Made by a program: the position numbers and the translations under genes. A DNA stretch of 35,260 bases from Yersinia rohdei ATCC 43380 (lineage in GTDB: Bacteria; Pseudomonadota; Gammaproteobacteria; Enterobacterales; Enterobacteriaceae), in assembly GCF_000173775.1 (NCBI RefSeq), contig NZ_ACCD01000037.1:1-35260 (forward strand). The letters are read 5' to 3'. Positions within the stretch are counted from its first letter, which is position 1. The number at the start of each line of letters is the position of its first letter. The notes below the pieces were generated by a model, which was not told where the DNA came from, made no database searches, and worked only from the letters and a program-made list of their open reading frames with translations. Shown piece after piece: positions 17,779 through 28,548 of the stretch.

Positions 17779-18360
17779 CTAAATTTGCTTATTTCGAGCT
17801 TGCTGCATCATTGCGGGATAAAATTCCCAGAACAGCTGTTCTAGCGGCTGATAGTGCTGTTCTATGTCATGAAAAGACCCGGCTAATGCGGCTAATTTAG
17901 GCCGCCGATTTGCCATACCTTGTAACACATCAGCTATAAAGGGTAGTTCAGCATAGCGCTCCAGCCAACGCTCGGGCCAGAGATAAGTATTAAGATGCTG
18001 GAAACGCGCCGGTGTTTGCGATAAATGCGGTAAAATATGGCCCTGCGCATGCTCAATAAAGTCAGGCAGTGCGCAGTCGGGCGTCAGTTTATCCCAATTA
18101 CGTGCAAGAAAATGATCCCAAAGCACGTCCAGAGTAATAGGGGCTACTCGGCGATAATCTGCACTGAAATAGTGGCGTGCTTCTTTAACTAACGGCAATG
18201 AATCCGTCAGCACATCCACGCGGCGATGCATCATTATGCCCGCTACTATTTCTGGTGAGTATTCACCCTGTGGATTGCCGCGAACAAAGTCGGCCAATAA
18301 ATTGCCCAATAAAGAGCTGTCGGCCAATGTCGCGAGATGGAGGTGAGCAAGAAAATTCAT
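17779..18360 (-). CDS. acpH: AcpH, acyl carrier protein phosphodiesterase
   Basis: This enzyme removes the 4'-phosphopantetheine arm from acyl carrier protein in the cytoplasm. The start [10 protein letters not shown] and the HRRVDVLTD stretch around residue 45 are typical of the family, as is [17 protein letters not shown] around residue 70; His/Asp residues here belong to an HD-like metal site. The frame is open to a TTG at 18402, but the ATG at 18360 gives exactly 193 residues, as in E. coli. It is divergent from queA, as in E. coli. No clear ribosome site is seen, and a TATAAT lies just upstream. Confidence 0.9.
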   Translation of the reverse strand: MNFLAHLHLATLADSSLLGNLLADFVRGNPQGEYSPEIVAGIMMHRRVDVLTDSLPLVKEARHYFSADYRRVAPITLDVLWDHFLARNWDKLTPDCALPDFIEHAQGHILPHLSQTPARFQHLNTYLWPERWLERYAELPFIADVLQGMANRRPKLAALAGSFHDIEQHYQPLEQLFWEFYPAMMQQARNKQI

Positions 18361-18366
18361 GAACAG

Positions 18367-18372
18367 ATTATA
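18367..18372 (-). promoter_or_regulatory. TATAAT close to the acpH start
   Basis: A perfect TATAAT on the minus strand ends seven bases before the acpH ATG, which would place the transcript start at or next to the start codon. The -35 region is poor. If used, it would make a leaderless mRNA, which would fit the missing ribosome site. Confidence 0.35.
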
Positions 18373-18525
18373 TGCAACTCTAATCACTTTGGGTATGGCC
18401 AATAGCCGCTAATTATCCTTAATTTCTTGCAGCCTGACCTTGGGGGCTCTAGACTAGCGGCCTGTTTTTGTGAACCGGTCATCATACCTGTTGGCCGGGT
18501 CTGTCTTGATATAAAGTGGAAAGCC

Positions 18526-19596
18526 ATGCGTGTTGCCGATTTTTCTTTTGAGCTCCCGGAATCTCTGATCGCCCATTACCCCCAGCCCCAGCGAAGCGGT
18601 TGCCGCTTATTGTCACTGGATGGCCCGACGGGAAAGTTAACGCACGGCATTTTCACCGATTTGCTGGATAAGTTAGAACCGGGTGATCTGCTGGTGTTCA
18701 ATAATACTCGGGTGATTCCTGCGCGTCTGTTTGGCCGTAAAGCCAGTGGTGGCAAACTTGAGGTGTTGGTGGAACGTGTGCTGGATGATAGCCGTGTCCT
18801 GGCTCATGTAAAAGCCTCAAAAGCACCCAAACCGGGTACTGAGCTGTTGTTGGGCGATGATGAAAGCATTCGCGCCACTATGGTGGCACGCCATGACACC
18901 TTGTTTGAACTGCGTTTTGACGATGAGCGGGATGTATTTGCCATCCTGAATGCAGTCGGTCATATGCCTTTGCCTCCTTATATTGATCGCCCTGATGAAG
19001 ATGCTGACCGCGAATTGTACCAAACCGTATACAGCGAGCGGCCAGGCGCGGTTGCTGCACCAACCGCTGGGTTACATTTTGATGAGCCGCTGTTAGCTGC
19101 ATTGCGTGAGAAAGGCATTGAGATGGCTTTTGTCACTTTGCATGTCGGTGCGGGGACGTTCCAACCAGTGCGGGTTGATACCATTGAAGAGCATATTATG
19201 CATTCTGAATATGCAGAAGTGCCCCAAGAGGTAGTGGATGCGGTTCTGGCCTGTAAAGCCCGCGGAAAGCGTGTGGTTGCTGTTGGCACCACATCAGTTC
19301 GTTCATTGGAAAGTGCCGCTAAGGCCACCGAGAATGGCCTGATTGCCCCCTTCTTTGGTGATACCTGCATCTTTATTTATCCGGGGTATGACTATCAGGT
19401 AGTGGATGCCTTGGTGACTAATTTCCATTTACCTGAATCAACATTGATAATGCTGGTTTCTGCTTTTGCTGGTTATAAAAATACTATGAATGCATATCAG
19501 CAGGCGGTTACCGAGCAATATCGCTTTTTCAGTTACGGCGATGCGATGTTTATCAGCCGTAATTCACGGGCACCGCAAGAGACGGTTAACCCGTAA
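18526..19596 (+). CDS. queA: QueA, S-adenosylmethionine:tRNA ribosyltransferase-isomerase
   Basis: QueA transfers and rearranges the ribosyl part of S-adenosylmethionine onto preQ1 in tRNA, giving epoxyqueuosine, the step after Tgt. The protein begins [12 protein letters not shown] and has the family motifs [15 protein letters not shown] around residue 60, PTAGLHF near 180 and [11 protein letters not shown] near 210. The frame is open about 33 residues upstream, but the ATG at 18526 gives 356 residues, equal to E. coli. It starts the queA-tgt-yajC-secD-secF cluster. Confidence 0.97.
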   Translation: MRVADFSFELPESLIAHYPQPQRSGCRLLSLDGPTGKLTHGIFTDLLDKLEPGDLLVFNNTRVIPARLFGRKASGGKLEVLVERVLDDSRVLAHVKASKAPKPGTELLLGDDESIRATMVARHDTLFELRFDDERDVFAILNAVGHMPLPPYIDRPDEDADRELYQTVYSERPGAVAAPTAGLHFDEPLLAALREKGIEMAFVTLHVGAGTFQPVRVDTIEEHIMHSEYAEVPQEVVDAVLACKARGKRVVAVGTTSVRSLESAAKATENGLIAPFFGDTCIFIYPGYDYQVVDALVTNFHLPESTLIMLVSAFAGYKNTMNAYQQAVTEQYRFFSYGDAMFISRNSRAPQETVNP

Positions 19597-19602
19597 CTTT
19601 TA

Positions 19603-20803
<1,201 letters not shown>

Positions 20804-20914
20804 TTTTAAAATTATTGTCTTTGTATTTATAGATTGAGCAGTTACGATTTACCGTCACTGATTCTATCGCACTGATTTCACACTATTGATATTGATAACA
20901 ATGAGGGAATTTTA

Positions 20915-21247
20915 ATGAGTCTTTTCATTTCCGATGCTGTCGCATCCGCTGGGGCTCCGGCTCAGAGCAGCCCGTACTCTCTGGTGATTATGCTGGTAGT
21001 ATTTGGTCTGATTTTCTACTTCATGATCCTGCGTCCACAGCAAAAACGTGCCAAAGAACACAAAAAACTGATGGATTCTATTGGTAAAGGTGATGAAGTA
21101 TTGACCACGGGTGGTTTGCTTGGTCGTGTAACTAAAGTTGCGGAAACGGGTTATATCGTCATCGCACTGAACGACACCACTGAAGTGATGATCAAACGTG
21201 ACTTCGTTGCTGCCGTGTTACCGAAAGGTACTATGAAAGCTCTGTAA
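20915..21247 (+). CDS. yajC: YajC, Sec translocon accessory subunit
   Basis: A small single-pass inner-membrane protein that joins SecD and SecF in the holotranslocon. It is 110 residues, the same as E. coli, with one membrane segment (about residues 20-38, LVIMLVVFGLIFYFMIL), followed by RPQQKRAKEHKKLMD and a cytoplasmic domain ending AAVLPKGTMKAL. GAGGG lies ahead of the ATG at good spacing. It starts 111 bases after tgt and 27 bases before secD. Confidence 0.97.
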   Translation: MSLFISDAVASAGAPAQSSPYSLVIMLVVFGLIFYFMILRPQQKRAKEHKKLMDSIGKGDEVLTTGGLLGRVTKVAETGYIVIALNDTTEVMIKRDFVAAVLPKGTMKAL

Positions 21248-21274
21248 TTTTCGATTTTCCCGAAGGGAATTGCC

Positions 21275-23122
21275 GTGTTAAACCGTTATCCTTTGTGGAA
21301 GTATCTGATGTTGATCGTGGTGATCTTCGTCGGTCTGCTATATGCACTTCCCAACCTTTATGGTGAGGATCCGGCTGTTCAAATCACTGGTGCGCGAGGA
21401 ATCGCCGCCAGTGAAACAACGCTGGTCCAAGTCCGTGATGTTTTAGAAAAAGACAACATAGCGAGCAAGTCTATTGCGCTGGAAAACGGTGCAATCCTGG
21501 CTCGCTTTAGAGATCCTGACGTCCAGTTACGCGCCCGTGAGGCACTGGTAGCTGCGATGGGGGACAAATACGTCATCGCGCTGAACCTGGCTCCGGCAAC
21601 GCCTTCCTGGCTTGCCAAATTGGGTGCAGAGCCGATGAAGCTAGGCCTTGACTTGCGTGGTGGTGTGCACTTCTTGATGGAAGTGGATATGGATACCGCA
21701 CTTGGCAAGCTGCAAGAGCAAACGATGGATACCTTACGTACTGATTTACGTGAGAAAAATATCCCGTATGCGACTGTACGTAAACTCGATAACTACGGTG
21801 TTGAAGTGCGTTTTCGCGATGATAAAACCCGCGATGATGCAATAAGTTACCTTTCTTCTCGCCACCGCGACTTGGTGATTGGCTCCAATGGCAGCAATGC
21901 ATTAAAAGCTGTGATGAGTGATGACCGTCTACGTGAAGCGCGTGAATATGCGGTTCAGCAAAACATTACGATTCTACGTAACCGGGTTAACCAGTTAGGT
22001 GTGGCCGAGCCGTTGGTTCAGCGCCAGGGTTCAGATCGTATAGTGGTTGAGTTACCGGGTATTCAGGATACAGCACGTGCGAAAGAAATTCTTGGTGCGA
22101 CTGCTACGCTGGAATTCCGTCTGGTAAACAGCAATGTTGATGCCACTGTTGCTGCCTCTGGTCGTGTTCCTGGTGATTCAGAAGTCAAAAGTACCCGTGA
22201 AGGCCGCCCGGTTGTCTTGTACAAACGCGTAATCCTGACCGGTGACCATATTACCGATTCAACCTCCAGCACCGACGAATATAACCAAGCCCAGGTTAAT
22301 ATTTCGCTCGACAGCGCTGGTGGTTCGTTGATGTCTAACTTTACTAAAGACAATATCGGCAAGCCGATGGCGACTTTGTTTGTAGAATATAAAGACAGCG
22401 GTAAAAAAGATGCTAATGGTCGGGCGATTCTGGTTAAGCAGGAAGAAGTTATCAACGTCGCGACTATTCAGTCTCGCTTGGGTAACAGTTTCCGCATTAC
22501 CGGCATTGATAACCCAGCTGAAGCTCGTCAGCTCTCCCTCTTGCTGCGTGCTGGTGCATTGATTGCACCAATCCAGATTGTTGAAGAGCGCACTATCGGG
22601 CCAACTTTGGGTTCACAGAATATTACCCAAGGTTTGGAAGCCTGCTTGTGGGGCTTGGCGGTTTCTATCCTGTTTATGGTGATTTACTACCGTAAGTTTG
22701 GTGTGATTGCCAGTACCGCGCTGTTGGCTAACTTGGTATTGATCGTGGGTGTGATGTCCCTCTTGCCGGGGGCGACATTAACCATGCCGGGTATTGCCGG
22801 GATCGTATTGACACTGGCGGTAGCAGTTGATGCTAACGTACTGATTAACGAGCGAATAAAAGAAGAGTACAGAAACGGACGGACGGTACAGCAAGCGATT
22901 CATGAAGGGTACAAAGGTGCCTTCTCGAGTATCGTCGATGCGAACGTCACGACGTTGATAACAGCGATTATTCTGTATGCTGTGGGTACTGGTTCGATTA
23001 AAGGCTTTGCTATTACGACAGCAATCGGCGTTATTACGTCCATGTTCACCGCAATAGTCGGTACTCGTGCCATCGTCAACCTGTTTTACGGCGGCAAGCG
23101 CATTAACAAGCTGTCTATTTGA
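21275..23122 (+). CDS. secD: SecD, protein-export membrane protein
   Basis: SecD and SecF use the proton gradient to pull secreted proteins out of the SecYEG channel on the periplasmic side. It is 615 residues, equal to E. coli. One membrane segment near the N-terminus is followed by a large periplasmic domain (about 30-450) and five C-terminal segments. D519 in [13 protein letters not shown] is the conserved proton-path aspartate. It begins at GTG with AAGGG seven bases upstream. Its stop overlaps the ribosome site of secF, so the two are coupled. Confidence 0.97.
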   Translation: MLNRYPLWKYLMLIVVIFVGLLYALPNLYGEDPAVQITGARGIAASETTLVQVRDVLEKDNIASKSIALENGAILARFRDPDVQLRAREALVAAMGDKYVIALNLAPATPSWLAKLGAEPMKLGLDLRGGVHFLMEVDMDTALGKLQEQTMDTLRTDLREKNIPYATVRKLDNYGVEVRFRDDKTRDDAISYLSSRHRDLVIGSNGSNALKAVMSDDRLREAREYAVQQNITILRNRVNQLGVAEPLVQRQGSDRIVVELPGIQDTARAKEILGATATLEFRLVNSNVDATVAASGRVPGDSEVKSTREGRPVVLYKRVILTGDHITDSTSSTDEYNQAQVNISLDSAGGSLMSNFTKDNIGKPMATLFVEYKDSGKKDANGRAILVKQEEVINVATIQSRLGNSFRITGIDNPAEARQLSLLLRAGALIAPIQIVEERTIGPTLGSQNITQGLEACLWGLAVSILFMVIYYRKFGVIASTALLANLVLIVGVMSLLPGATLTMPGIAGIVLTLAVAVDANVLINERIKEEYRNGRTVQQAIHEGYKGAFSSIVDANVTTLITAIILYAVGTGSIKGFAITTAIGVITSMFTAIVGTRAIVNLFYGGKRINKLSI

Positions 23123-23132
23123 GGAGTACGTT

Positions 23133-24101
23133 GTGGCACAGGATTATACTGTTGAACAACTGAACTATGGCCGTAGAGTCTATGACTTTATGCGCTGGGA
23201 TAACGTTGCTTTCGGCATCTCACTGCTGTTGTTGGTGGCATCCATTGCCATCATATCTGTCAAAGGGTTCAACTGGGGGTTGGATTTCACCGGTGGTACG
23301 GTGATTGAAATTAACCTGGATAAACCGGCAGATCTGGATCAACTGCGTGACACACTGGAAGCGGCGGGCTTTGAGTCGCCAATCCTGCAAAACTTTGGTA
23401 GCACCCGTGATGTGATGGTTCGTATGCCACCCGCTACTGGAACTGCCGGGCAGGAATTGGGTAACAAAGTTATCTCTGTTATCAATGAATCAGTTGATAA
23501 GAATGCATCAGTAAAACGTGTTGAGTTCGTCGGGCCAAGCGTGGGCAGTGATTTAGCTCAGGCGGGTGGTATGGCGTTGCTGGTTGCGTTGCTTTGTATT
23601 CTGGTTTATGTCGGTTTCCGTTTTGAGTGGCGTCTGGCGCTGGGGGCGGTTATCGCTCTGGCACATGACGTGGTCATTACCATGGGGATCTTGTCGTTAT
23701 TCCATATTGAGATTGACCTTACCATCGTCGCTTCATTGATGTCGGTTATCGGTTACTCACTTAACGACAGTATCGTGGTATCAGACCGTATTCGTGAGAA
23801 CTTCCGCAAGATTCGCCGCGGAACGCCTTACGAAATCATGAACGTGTCTCTGACCCAGACTTTAAGTCGTACTATCATGACATCTGCAACTACACTGATG
23901 GTGGTATTAATGCTGTTTATCTTCGGTGGTGCGATGCTGCAAGGCTTCTCACTGACGATGTTGATCGGTGTTTCCATCGGTACGGTTTCATCTATCTATG
24001 TTGCGTCTGCGTTGGCGTTGAAACTGGGTATGAAACGTGAGCATATGTTGCAGCAGAAAGTTGAGAAAGAAGGTGCAGATCAGCCTTCAATCCTGCCGTG
24101 A
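23133..24101 (+). CDS. secF: SecF, protein-export membrane protein
   Basis: Partner of SecD in the proton-driven export motor. It is 322 residues against 323 in E. coli. It has an N-terminal membrane segment, a short periplasmic domain with [12 protein letters not shown], and five further segments. D212 in [14 protein letters not shown] is the conserved charged residue of the fourth segment. The start is GTG at 23133, with GAGGAG (23121-23126) six bases before it; the open frame further upstream runs inside secD and is not used. A strong terminator follows. Confidence 0.97.
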   Translation: MAQDYTVEQLNYGRRVYDFMRWDNVAFGISLLLLVASIAIISVKGFNWGLDFTGGTVIEINLDKPADLDQLRDTLEAAGFESPILQNFGSTRDVMVRMPPATGTAGQELGNKVISVINESVDKNASVKRVEFVGPSVGSDLAQAGGMALLVALLCILVYVGFRFEWRLALGAVIALAHDVVITMGILSLFHIEIDLTIVASLMSVIGYSLNDSIVVSDRIRENFRKIRRGTPYEIMNVSLTQTLSRTIMTSATTLMVVLMLFIFGGAMLQGFSLTMLIGVSIGTVSSIYVASALALKLGMKREHMLQQKVEKEGADQPSILP

Positions 24102-24130
24102 TAGCTTAAAACGATAAAAATGTAAGATAG

Positions 24131-24166
24131 GCCCTGATGTTGCTACTGCGATATCAGGGCTTTTTT
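24131..24166 (+). terminator. Rho-independent terminator after secF
   Basis: GCCCTGAT (24131-24138) pairs with ATCAGGGC (24153-24160), followed by TTTTTT. It ends the yajC-secDF transcript and marks the left border of the AT-rich accessory insert. Confidence 0.9.
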
Positions 24167-24421
24167 ATTGGTGTATTTGTGGTTTCCCCCCGTATCCTTC
24201 CTCTCAATATTTATTGAAGTTTCCTTATTATTTTCAGGTAAAAAATTCAACATATAAATGTATTCTAATCATGGATTCACCTCGTGAAATATATAAGAAT
24301 AATAAATTATTAGATAGATTTATTTTAGAAGCTACAGTGTGGATTTGATAGTTACCACTTAGTATGCAGGTTATTATTTTTTCAATTGAAAATATAGATA
24401 CTTTATTGTGATGGGGGAGTT
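24167..24421. other. AT-rich region between secF and the unknown gene
   Basis: With the terminator, the gene-free stretch runs from 24102 to 24421. After 24220 it is strongly AT-rich and must hold the promoter of the unknown gene; several TATA-like hexamers are present, but no -35/-10 pair stands out. A 25-codon frame (24271-24348) has no ribosome site. The 14-base palindrome at 24379-24392 is the one clear structure. Confidence 0.5.
24379..24392. promoter_or_regulatory. Perfect 14-base palindrome, possible operator
   Basis: TTTTCAATTGAAAA is a perfect palindrome 30 bases before the start of the unknown gene and next to TATAGATAC, a candidate -10 region. Its size and position suit a dimeric repressor or activator, but AT-rich DNA produces such palindromes by chance more often than average DNA. 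Confidence 0.35.
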
Positions 24422-25624
24422 TTGAAAACAAATTCAATTAATTTAAGTAATGCTGATTACATTGATAATTCAATGTTAATGGGAGGTGGGAGTGATGGTT
24501 GTGATGTATTTAATAATATTAAGATGGAGGTTTTAGAGTTGTTTGGCGAGTTAACATATGGGAAAAATTCAAAAATAAAAACACATATTAACTTGCTAAG
24601 TAATTGTTATGATTTAGATGTGTTTATAGAAAATCTCAATAGATATTTGAAAGAAAACGAACATAGTAATAAGCAAGAGAAATTCATTAAATTAGTAACA
24701 GGCGCACCAAATTTGGTTATTAATAAATATTATAATTTAAATGAGGTCGATGGGAGGTTTCATATTTTTACTTCAAGGAAATATGAAAATGAATGCGGCT
24801 CTTCATCAGGTTATGATGAAGGAGTTATAAATGATGGGGTAAGATGTAAAGCCCTTTATGCAGATGATGTCTCTAAACAAGATAAGGCCAAGAAAAAGGC
24901 AATAGATGATATAACCAATGTGATTGATTCATTTTTAGTGAAACTTTTTAAAGTGGAAATGAAATTTAACTTTGCATTGGAATTGGCGAGTTTCTATGAC
25001 GGTACAATTTATGAAACAGATCAAATCTTGGATCAAGATATGGCTAGGTTAAAGCACCTAAGAGTAGGTATGATTAAATCCAATAATCTGAGTTATCTTG
25101 AAGAGTATTTGGCTCAGATAAAGGAATGTAGCGAAAAATATGATAATGAATATTATTCCTACGCTGGTTTATTACCCAACATTTATGATGAAAAATTAAT
25201 ACATCTCCAAAGTGAAATCATTCCTGATGTGTTGATATTTATTAAGCCAGCAATGGTAAGGATTTTGGCTAAAAAAGATCAAGTTGCTGAGGATGAAACT
25301 ATCTGGCGACGTATAGTCGATGCAATTGTTAAATTCTTATCCCCTCAGTTATTTAATAAGATAGAAGAAGATAAAAAGAAAACGTGGGAAACATTAGAGA
25401 ATTTTAGTAAATCAATAGAATATGCCAAGAACAATATTGACAGTGATACTTATGATTGTTTAAGTCCCAAGATACATTACTTGGCCGCCCAGTTATTGGA
25501 TCAATGTGTCCCCGGCCAATATCCTTTTGACCCGCTCAATATTTTATCTCCAGATCGTAAAGTTTGGTTGGAACTGCAAAAAGAGTGGTCAAAGCCGCTC
25601 GAACCAAAGCCCACAGCGAGTTGA
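24422..25624 (+). CDS. Unrecognised AT-rich gene, predicted soluble protein
   Basis: I do not recognise this family. The frame encodes 400 residues from a TTG (24422) with GGGGGAG only two bases away; ATGs at 24473 and 24479 are possible starts. The protein looks soluble and mainly helical, rich in Lys, Asp, Glu, Asn and Tyr. It has no signal peptide, clear membrane segment, nucleotide-binding loop or zinc cluster that I can see. A glycine-rich patch MLMGGGSDGCDVF lies at 18-30 and a KQDKAKKKAIDD segment near 150. GC is about 28% in 24541-24600 but rises to about 52% in 25561-25620. It interrupts the E. coli order between secF and nrdR, so transfer is likely. Function unknown. Confidence 0.75.
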   Translation: MKTNSINLSNADYIDNSMLMGGGSDGCDVFNNIKMEVLELFGELTYGKNSKIKTHINLLSNCYDLDVFIENLNRYLKENEHSNKQEKFIKLVTGAPNLVINKYYNLNEVDGRFHIFTSRKYENECGSSSGYDEGVINDGVRCKALYADDVSKQDKAKKKAIDDITNVIDSFLVKLFKVEMKFNFALELASFYDGTIYETDQILDQDMARLKHLRVGMIKSNNLSYLEEYLAQIKECSEKYDNEYYSYAGLLPNIYDEKLIHLQSEIIPDVLIFIKPAMVRILAKKDQVAEDETIWRRIVDAIVKFLSPQLFNKIEEDKKKTWETLENFSKSIEYAKNNIDSDTYDCLSPKIHYLAAQLLDQCVPGQYPFDPLNILSPDRKVWLELQKEWSKPLEPKPTAS

Positions 25625-25715
25625 AACAAGACAAAGGTGCTGCTTATGGTCTTTGTTGTCGCGGCAGTTCGCGGTAAACTGTGGCTAAGTTTAAGCTCAC
25701 CAATCAGGAAGCGCT

Positions 25716-26165
25716 ATGCATTGCCCGTTTTGTGCTGCTGTGGATACCAAAGTCATTGATTCCCGTCTGGTGAGCGATGGTTCACAAGTGCGCCGTCGCC
25801 GCCAGTGTTTAGATTGTAATGAACGTTTTACCACTTTCGAAGTGGCTGAGTTGGTCTTGCCGCGTGTGATTAAAAGTGATGATGTGCGCGAGCCATTCAA
25901 TGAAGAGAAATTACGTCGCGGCATGCTGAAAGCATTAGAAAAGCGGCCGGTCAGTTCAGATGATGTAGAAACTGCAATAAGCCATATTAAATCTCAATTA
26001 CGCGCCACGGGTGAACGTGAAGTGCCGACCAAAATGGTGGGTAATTTGGTGATGGAAGCACTGAAGCGCTTGGATAAAGTGGCGTATATCCGCTTTGCCT
26101 CGGTTTATCGCAGTTTTGAAGATATTCGCGAATTCGGCGAAGAAATTGCGCGCTTGCAGGATTAG
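25716..26165 (+). CDS. nrdR: NrdR, repressor of ribonucleotide reductase genes
   Basis: A zinc-ribbon and ATP-cone protein that represses nrd operons by binding NrdR boxes, with ATP or dATP as effectors. It is 149 residues, equal to E. coli. Zinc ligands are C3, C6, C31 and C34 around an RRRRQC stretch. The ATP-cone covers about residues 49-139 ([20 protein letters not shown] onwards). It heads a same-strand set, nrdR-ribD-ribH-nusB, as in E. coli. AGGAAG lies a few bases before the ATG. Confidence 0.97.
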   Translation: MHCPFCAAVDTKVIDSRLVSDGSQVRRRRQCLDCNERFTTFEVAELVLPRVIKSDDVREPFNEEKLRRGMLKALEKRPVSSDDVETAISHIKSQLRATGEREVPTKMVGNLVMEALKRLDKVAYIRFASVYRSFEDIREFGEEIARLQD

Positions 26166-26231
26166 CAACGCCGTCTGCATTGTGCGAATTATTGCGGAAT
26201 TAAAAATTGCAGCATTAAAGTAAGGAAAGCT

Positions 26232-27341
26232 ATGCAACCCGATGAATTCTATATGGCCCGCGCCTTTGAGTTGGCGCGGTTGGGGCGTTTTACCACGTCA
26301 CCCAACCCTAATGTCGGGTGTGTTTTGGTGCGGGATGGTGAGATTGTTGGTGAAGGTTATCACCAGCGAGCTGGCGAGCCTCATGCCGAAGTGCATGCCT
26401 TGCGCATGGCGGGTGAGAAAGCTCAGGGGGCGACGGCTTTTGTCACTCTTGAGCCATGCAGCCACCACGGGCGGACACCTCCTTGTGCCGATGCCTTGGT
26501 TGCCGCCGGTGTGGTTCGCGTAGTTGCTGCGATGCAAGACCCTAACCCAGAAGTTGCCGGGCGTGGGTTATATAAACTGAAACAGGCCGGGATCGACGTC
26601 AATCACGGCCTGATGCTCGCAGAGGCCGAAGCCGCCAATCTGGGTTTTCTAAAGCGGATGCGTACCGGTTTTCCTTATCTGCAATTAAAAATGGCAGCAT
26701 CATTGGATGGCCGAACGGCGATGGCTTCAGGTGAAAGCCAGTGGATTACCTCGCCGCAGGCCCGCCAGGATGTGCAGCGCTTTCGTGCCGAAAGCTCCGC
26801 GATTCTCAGTACCAGCGCCACAGTATTAGCGGATGATCCTGCGCTGACGGTGCGCTGGCAGGCGTTAGATGCTGAAACCCAAGCCCTATATCCCGAAGAC
26901 AAGCTGCGCCAGCCGATACGCATTATTCTCGATAGCCATAACCGCGTGACGCCAGAGCACAAAGTCACACAGCAAGATGGCCCATGCTGGTTGGCTAGAG
27001 TCGAGGCTGATACACAGCCGTGGCCTGCTAATGTTGAACAATTATTGCTGCCTCGCCATGGTAATGGCGTGGATTTGGTTTTATTGATGATGCAACTGGG
27101 CAAGCGGCAAATTAACTCAGTTTGGGTTGAAGCCGGGCCACAACTGGCCGGTGCCTTGTTACAGGCGGGTGTGGTCGATGAGTTAATTCTTTATATCGCG
27201 CCTAAACTGTTGGGGACTGATGCCCGTGGATTATGTCAGTTGGCGGGATTAACCCATTTATTGCAAGCCCCAGAGTTTGTATTTAGTGAGGTACGCCAGG
27301 TTGGGCCAGATCTGCGCTTGCGCTTGAAACCTAAGTATTAA
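26232..27341 (+). CDS. ribD: RibD, bifunctional riboflavin deaminase/reductase
   Basis: RibD carries out the deamination and the NADPH-dependent side-chain reduction of the pyrimidine intermediate in riboflavin synthesis. The N-terminal deaminase domain (about 1-145) has HAEVHA with H51 and E53, and PCSHHGRTPPC with C76 and C85 for zinc. The reductase domain covers about 146-369 (KMAASLDGRTA, then VEAGPQLAGALL). It is 369 residues against 367. AAGGAAAG precedes the ATG. It lies 66 bases after nrdR. Confidence 0.96.
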   Translation: MQPDEFYMARAFELARLGRFTTSPNPNVGCVLVRDGEIVGEGYHQRAGEPHAEVHALRMAGEKAQGATAFVTLEPCSHHGRTPPCADALVAAGVVRVVAAMQDPNPEVAGRGLYKLKQAGIDVNHGLMLAEAEAANLGFLKRMRTGFPYLQLKMAASLDGRTAMASGESQWITSPQARQDVQRFRAESSAILSTSATVLADDPALTVRWQALDAETQALYPEDKLRQPIRIILDSHNRVTPEHKVTQQDGPCWLARVEADTQPWPANVEQLLLPRHGNGVDLVLLMMQLGKRQINSVWVEAGPQLAGALLQAGVVDELILYIAPKLLGTDARGLCQLAGLTHLLQAPEFVFSEVRQVGPDLRLRLKPKY

Positions 27342-27402
27342 TTACAATATTTGACTGGAATTATCGTCGCTCAAACACACTCTTGCTAGTGTTTTACAAA
27401 TG

Positions 27403-27449
27403 CGCAGGGGCGGGGCGTGAAAGAATATGATAGAATCCGCCCCCCTGCG
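27403..27449 (+). repeat. GC-rich inverted repeat between ribD and ribH
   Basis: CGCAGGGG (27403-27410) pairs with CCCCTGCG (27442-27449), and four more pairs can form after a two-base bulge (27411-27414 with 27436-27439). The loop contains the AT-rich AAAGAATATGATAGAAT. It lies 28 bases before the ribH start. There is no T run. It may be an intercistronic RNA structure that sets relative ribD and ribH expression. Confidence 0.5.
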
Positions 27450-27476
27450 GGGTATGAACCCATATTGAGGAAAGCT

Positions 27477-27947
27477 ATGAACGTTATCGAAGGTGTTGTT
27501 GCTACTCCTAATGCCCGTGTGGCGATTGCAATCGCGCGTTTTAACAACTTTATCAACGACAGCCTGCTGGACGGTGCAATTGATGCCCTGAAACGTATTG
27601 GTCAAGTCGCTGATGACAACATCACTGTTGTCTGGGTACCAGGTGCCTATGAGTTGCCGCTGGTTGCCAATGTATTAGCAAAAACAAATCGTTACGATGC
27701 GGTAATTGCGCTCGGTACTGTTATCCGTGGGGGCACTGCGCACTTTGAGTATGTGGCTGGTGAAGCGAGTTCAGGTCTGGCGAGTGTGGCCATGAACAGT
27801 GATATCCCAGTTGCTTTCGGTGTGCTGACCACAGAAAGTATTGAGCAGGCAATTGAGCGTGCTGGTACTAAAGCGGGTAATAAAGGTGCAGAAGCTGCCC
27901 TGACCGCGCTTGAAATGATTAATGTAATCAAAGCTATTAAAGGCTGA
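27477..27947 (+). CDS. ribH: 6,7-dimethyl-8-ribityllumazine synthase
   Basis: This enzyme condenses the ribityl-amino-pyrimidine with dihydroxybutanone phosphate to make lumazine, the substrate of riboflavin synthase; it forms a 60-mer shell in many bacteria. Visible motifs are RFNNFIN at 21-27, VPGAYELP at 54-61 and [14 protein letters not shown] with H89. The ATG at 27477, with GAGG six bases upstream, gives 156 residues, equal to the E. coli protein, which is also called ribE. The longer open frame from 27417 runs through the GC-rich inverted repeat and is not used. Confidence 0.97.
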   Translation: MNVIEGVVATPNARVAIAIARFNNFINDSLLDGAIDALKRIGQVADDNITVVWVPGAYELPLVANVLAKTNRYDAVIALGTVIRGGTAHFEYVAGEASSGLASVAMNSDIPVAFGVLTTESIEQAIERAGTKAGNKGAEAALTALEMINVIKAIKG

Positions 27948-27972
27948 ATTTAGTTAAGTTAAGGGGAATTCC

Positions 27973-28389
27973 GTGAAACCTGCTGCTCGTCGCCGCGCTC
28001 GTGAGTGCGCTGTTCAAGCGCTTTACTCTTGGCAGTTGTCTAAAAACGACATCGCTGATGTTGAATTACAGTTCTTGTCGGAGCAGGATGTCAAAGATGT
28101 AGACATCTCCTATTTTCGCGAATTGCTGTCTGGGGTTGCTGTTAATGCCGCATCTTTGGATGCGTTAATGGCGCCAGTTCTTTCCCGTCAGCTCGAAGAA
28201 TTAGGTCAGGTTGAAAGAGCGGTTCTGCGTATTGCGCTGTTTGAACTGAGCAAACGTGATGATGTCCCTTATAAAGTGGCAATCAATGAAGCGATCGAAC
28301 TTGCTAAGACTTTCGGTGCTGCAGATAGCCATAAGTTCGTAAACGGAGTGCTGGATAAGTTGGCTCCGACAATACGTAAGAAAAAATAA
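27973..28389 (+). CDS. nusB: NusB, transcription antitermination factor
   Basis: NusB binds boxA RNA with NusE (S10) and supports antitermination in rRNA operons. It is 138 residues against 139 in E. coli, all helical, with the Arg-rich N-terminus [10 protein letters not shown] that touches boxA and the C-terminal [14 protein letters not shown] motif. It starts at GTG with AAGGGGAA upstream, 25 bases after ribH. A degenerate ERIC-like element begins seven bases after its stop. Confidence 0.97.
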   Translation: MKPAARRRARECAVQALYSWQLSKNDIADVELQFLSEQDVKDVDISYFRELLSGVAVNAASLDALMAPVLSRQLEELGQVERAVLRIALFELSKRDDVPYKVAINEAIELAKTFGAADSHKFVNGVLDKLAPTIRKKK

Positions 28390-28395
28390 TCTCAT

Positions 28396-28536
28396 TATAC
28401 CCTTTGCTCTTGCAGCGACAGGGGGCTGGCTAAGCTCACCCACCCGAGTTACTGACTGGTAGTTGCTACTATTTGGCCGGCTCGTTGGGATGAGTTCGCT
28501 TGTTATCTACCTGCAATGCCAATGACACTGGGTATA
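28396..28536. repeat. Degenerate ERIC-like element between nusB and thiL
   Basis: The segment is bounded by TATACCC (28396-28402) and GGGTATA (28530-28536). Inside lies CTCACCCACCCGAG (28435-28448), which pairs imperfectly (10 of 14) with CTCGTTGGGATGAG (28481-28494). GCTAAGCTCACCC and GATGAGTTCGCTTG resemble the enterobacterial ERIC core and flank. It is about 141 bases against a usual 127 and clearly diverged. Confidence 0.6.
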
Positions 28537-28548
28537 TAGCTGAAGTAA

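Noticed and set aside
24271-24348. 25-codon frame (MDSPREIYKNN...) upstream of the unknown gene
   Set aside because: No ribosome site, very short and in AT-rich DNA where short frames are common; no family recognised.
24234-24437. Minus-strand frame across the start of the unknown gene
   Set aside because: It overlaps the promoter region and start of the plus-strand gene, has no recognisable motif and no good ribosome site.
26166-26231. FMN riboswitch ahead of ribD
   Set aside because: The gap is only 66 bases, too short for the element, and ribD lies inside the nrdR transcript set.
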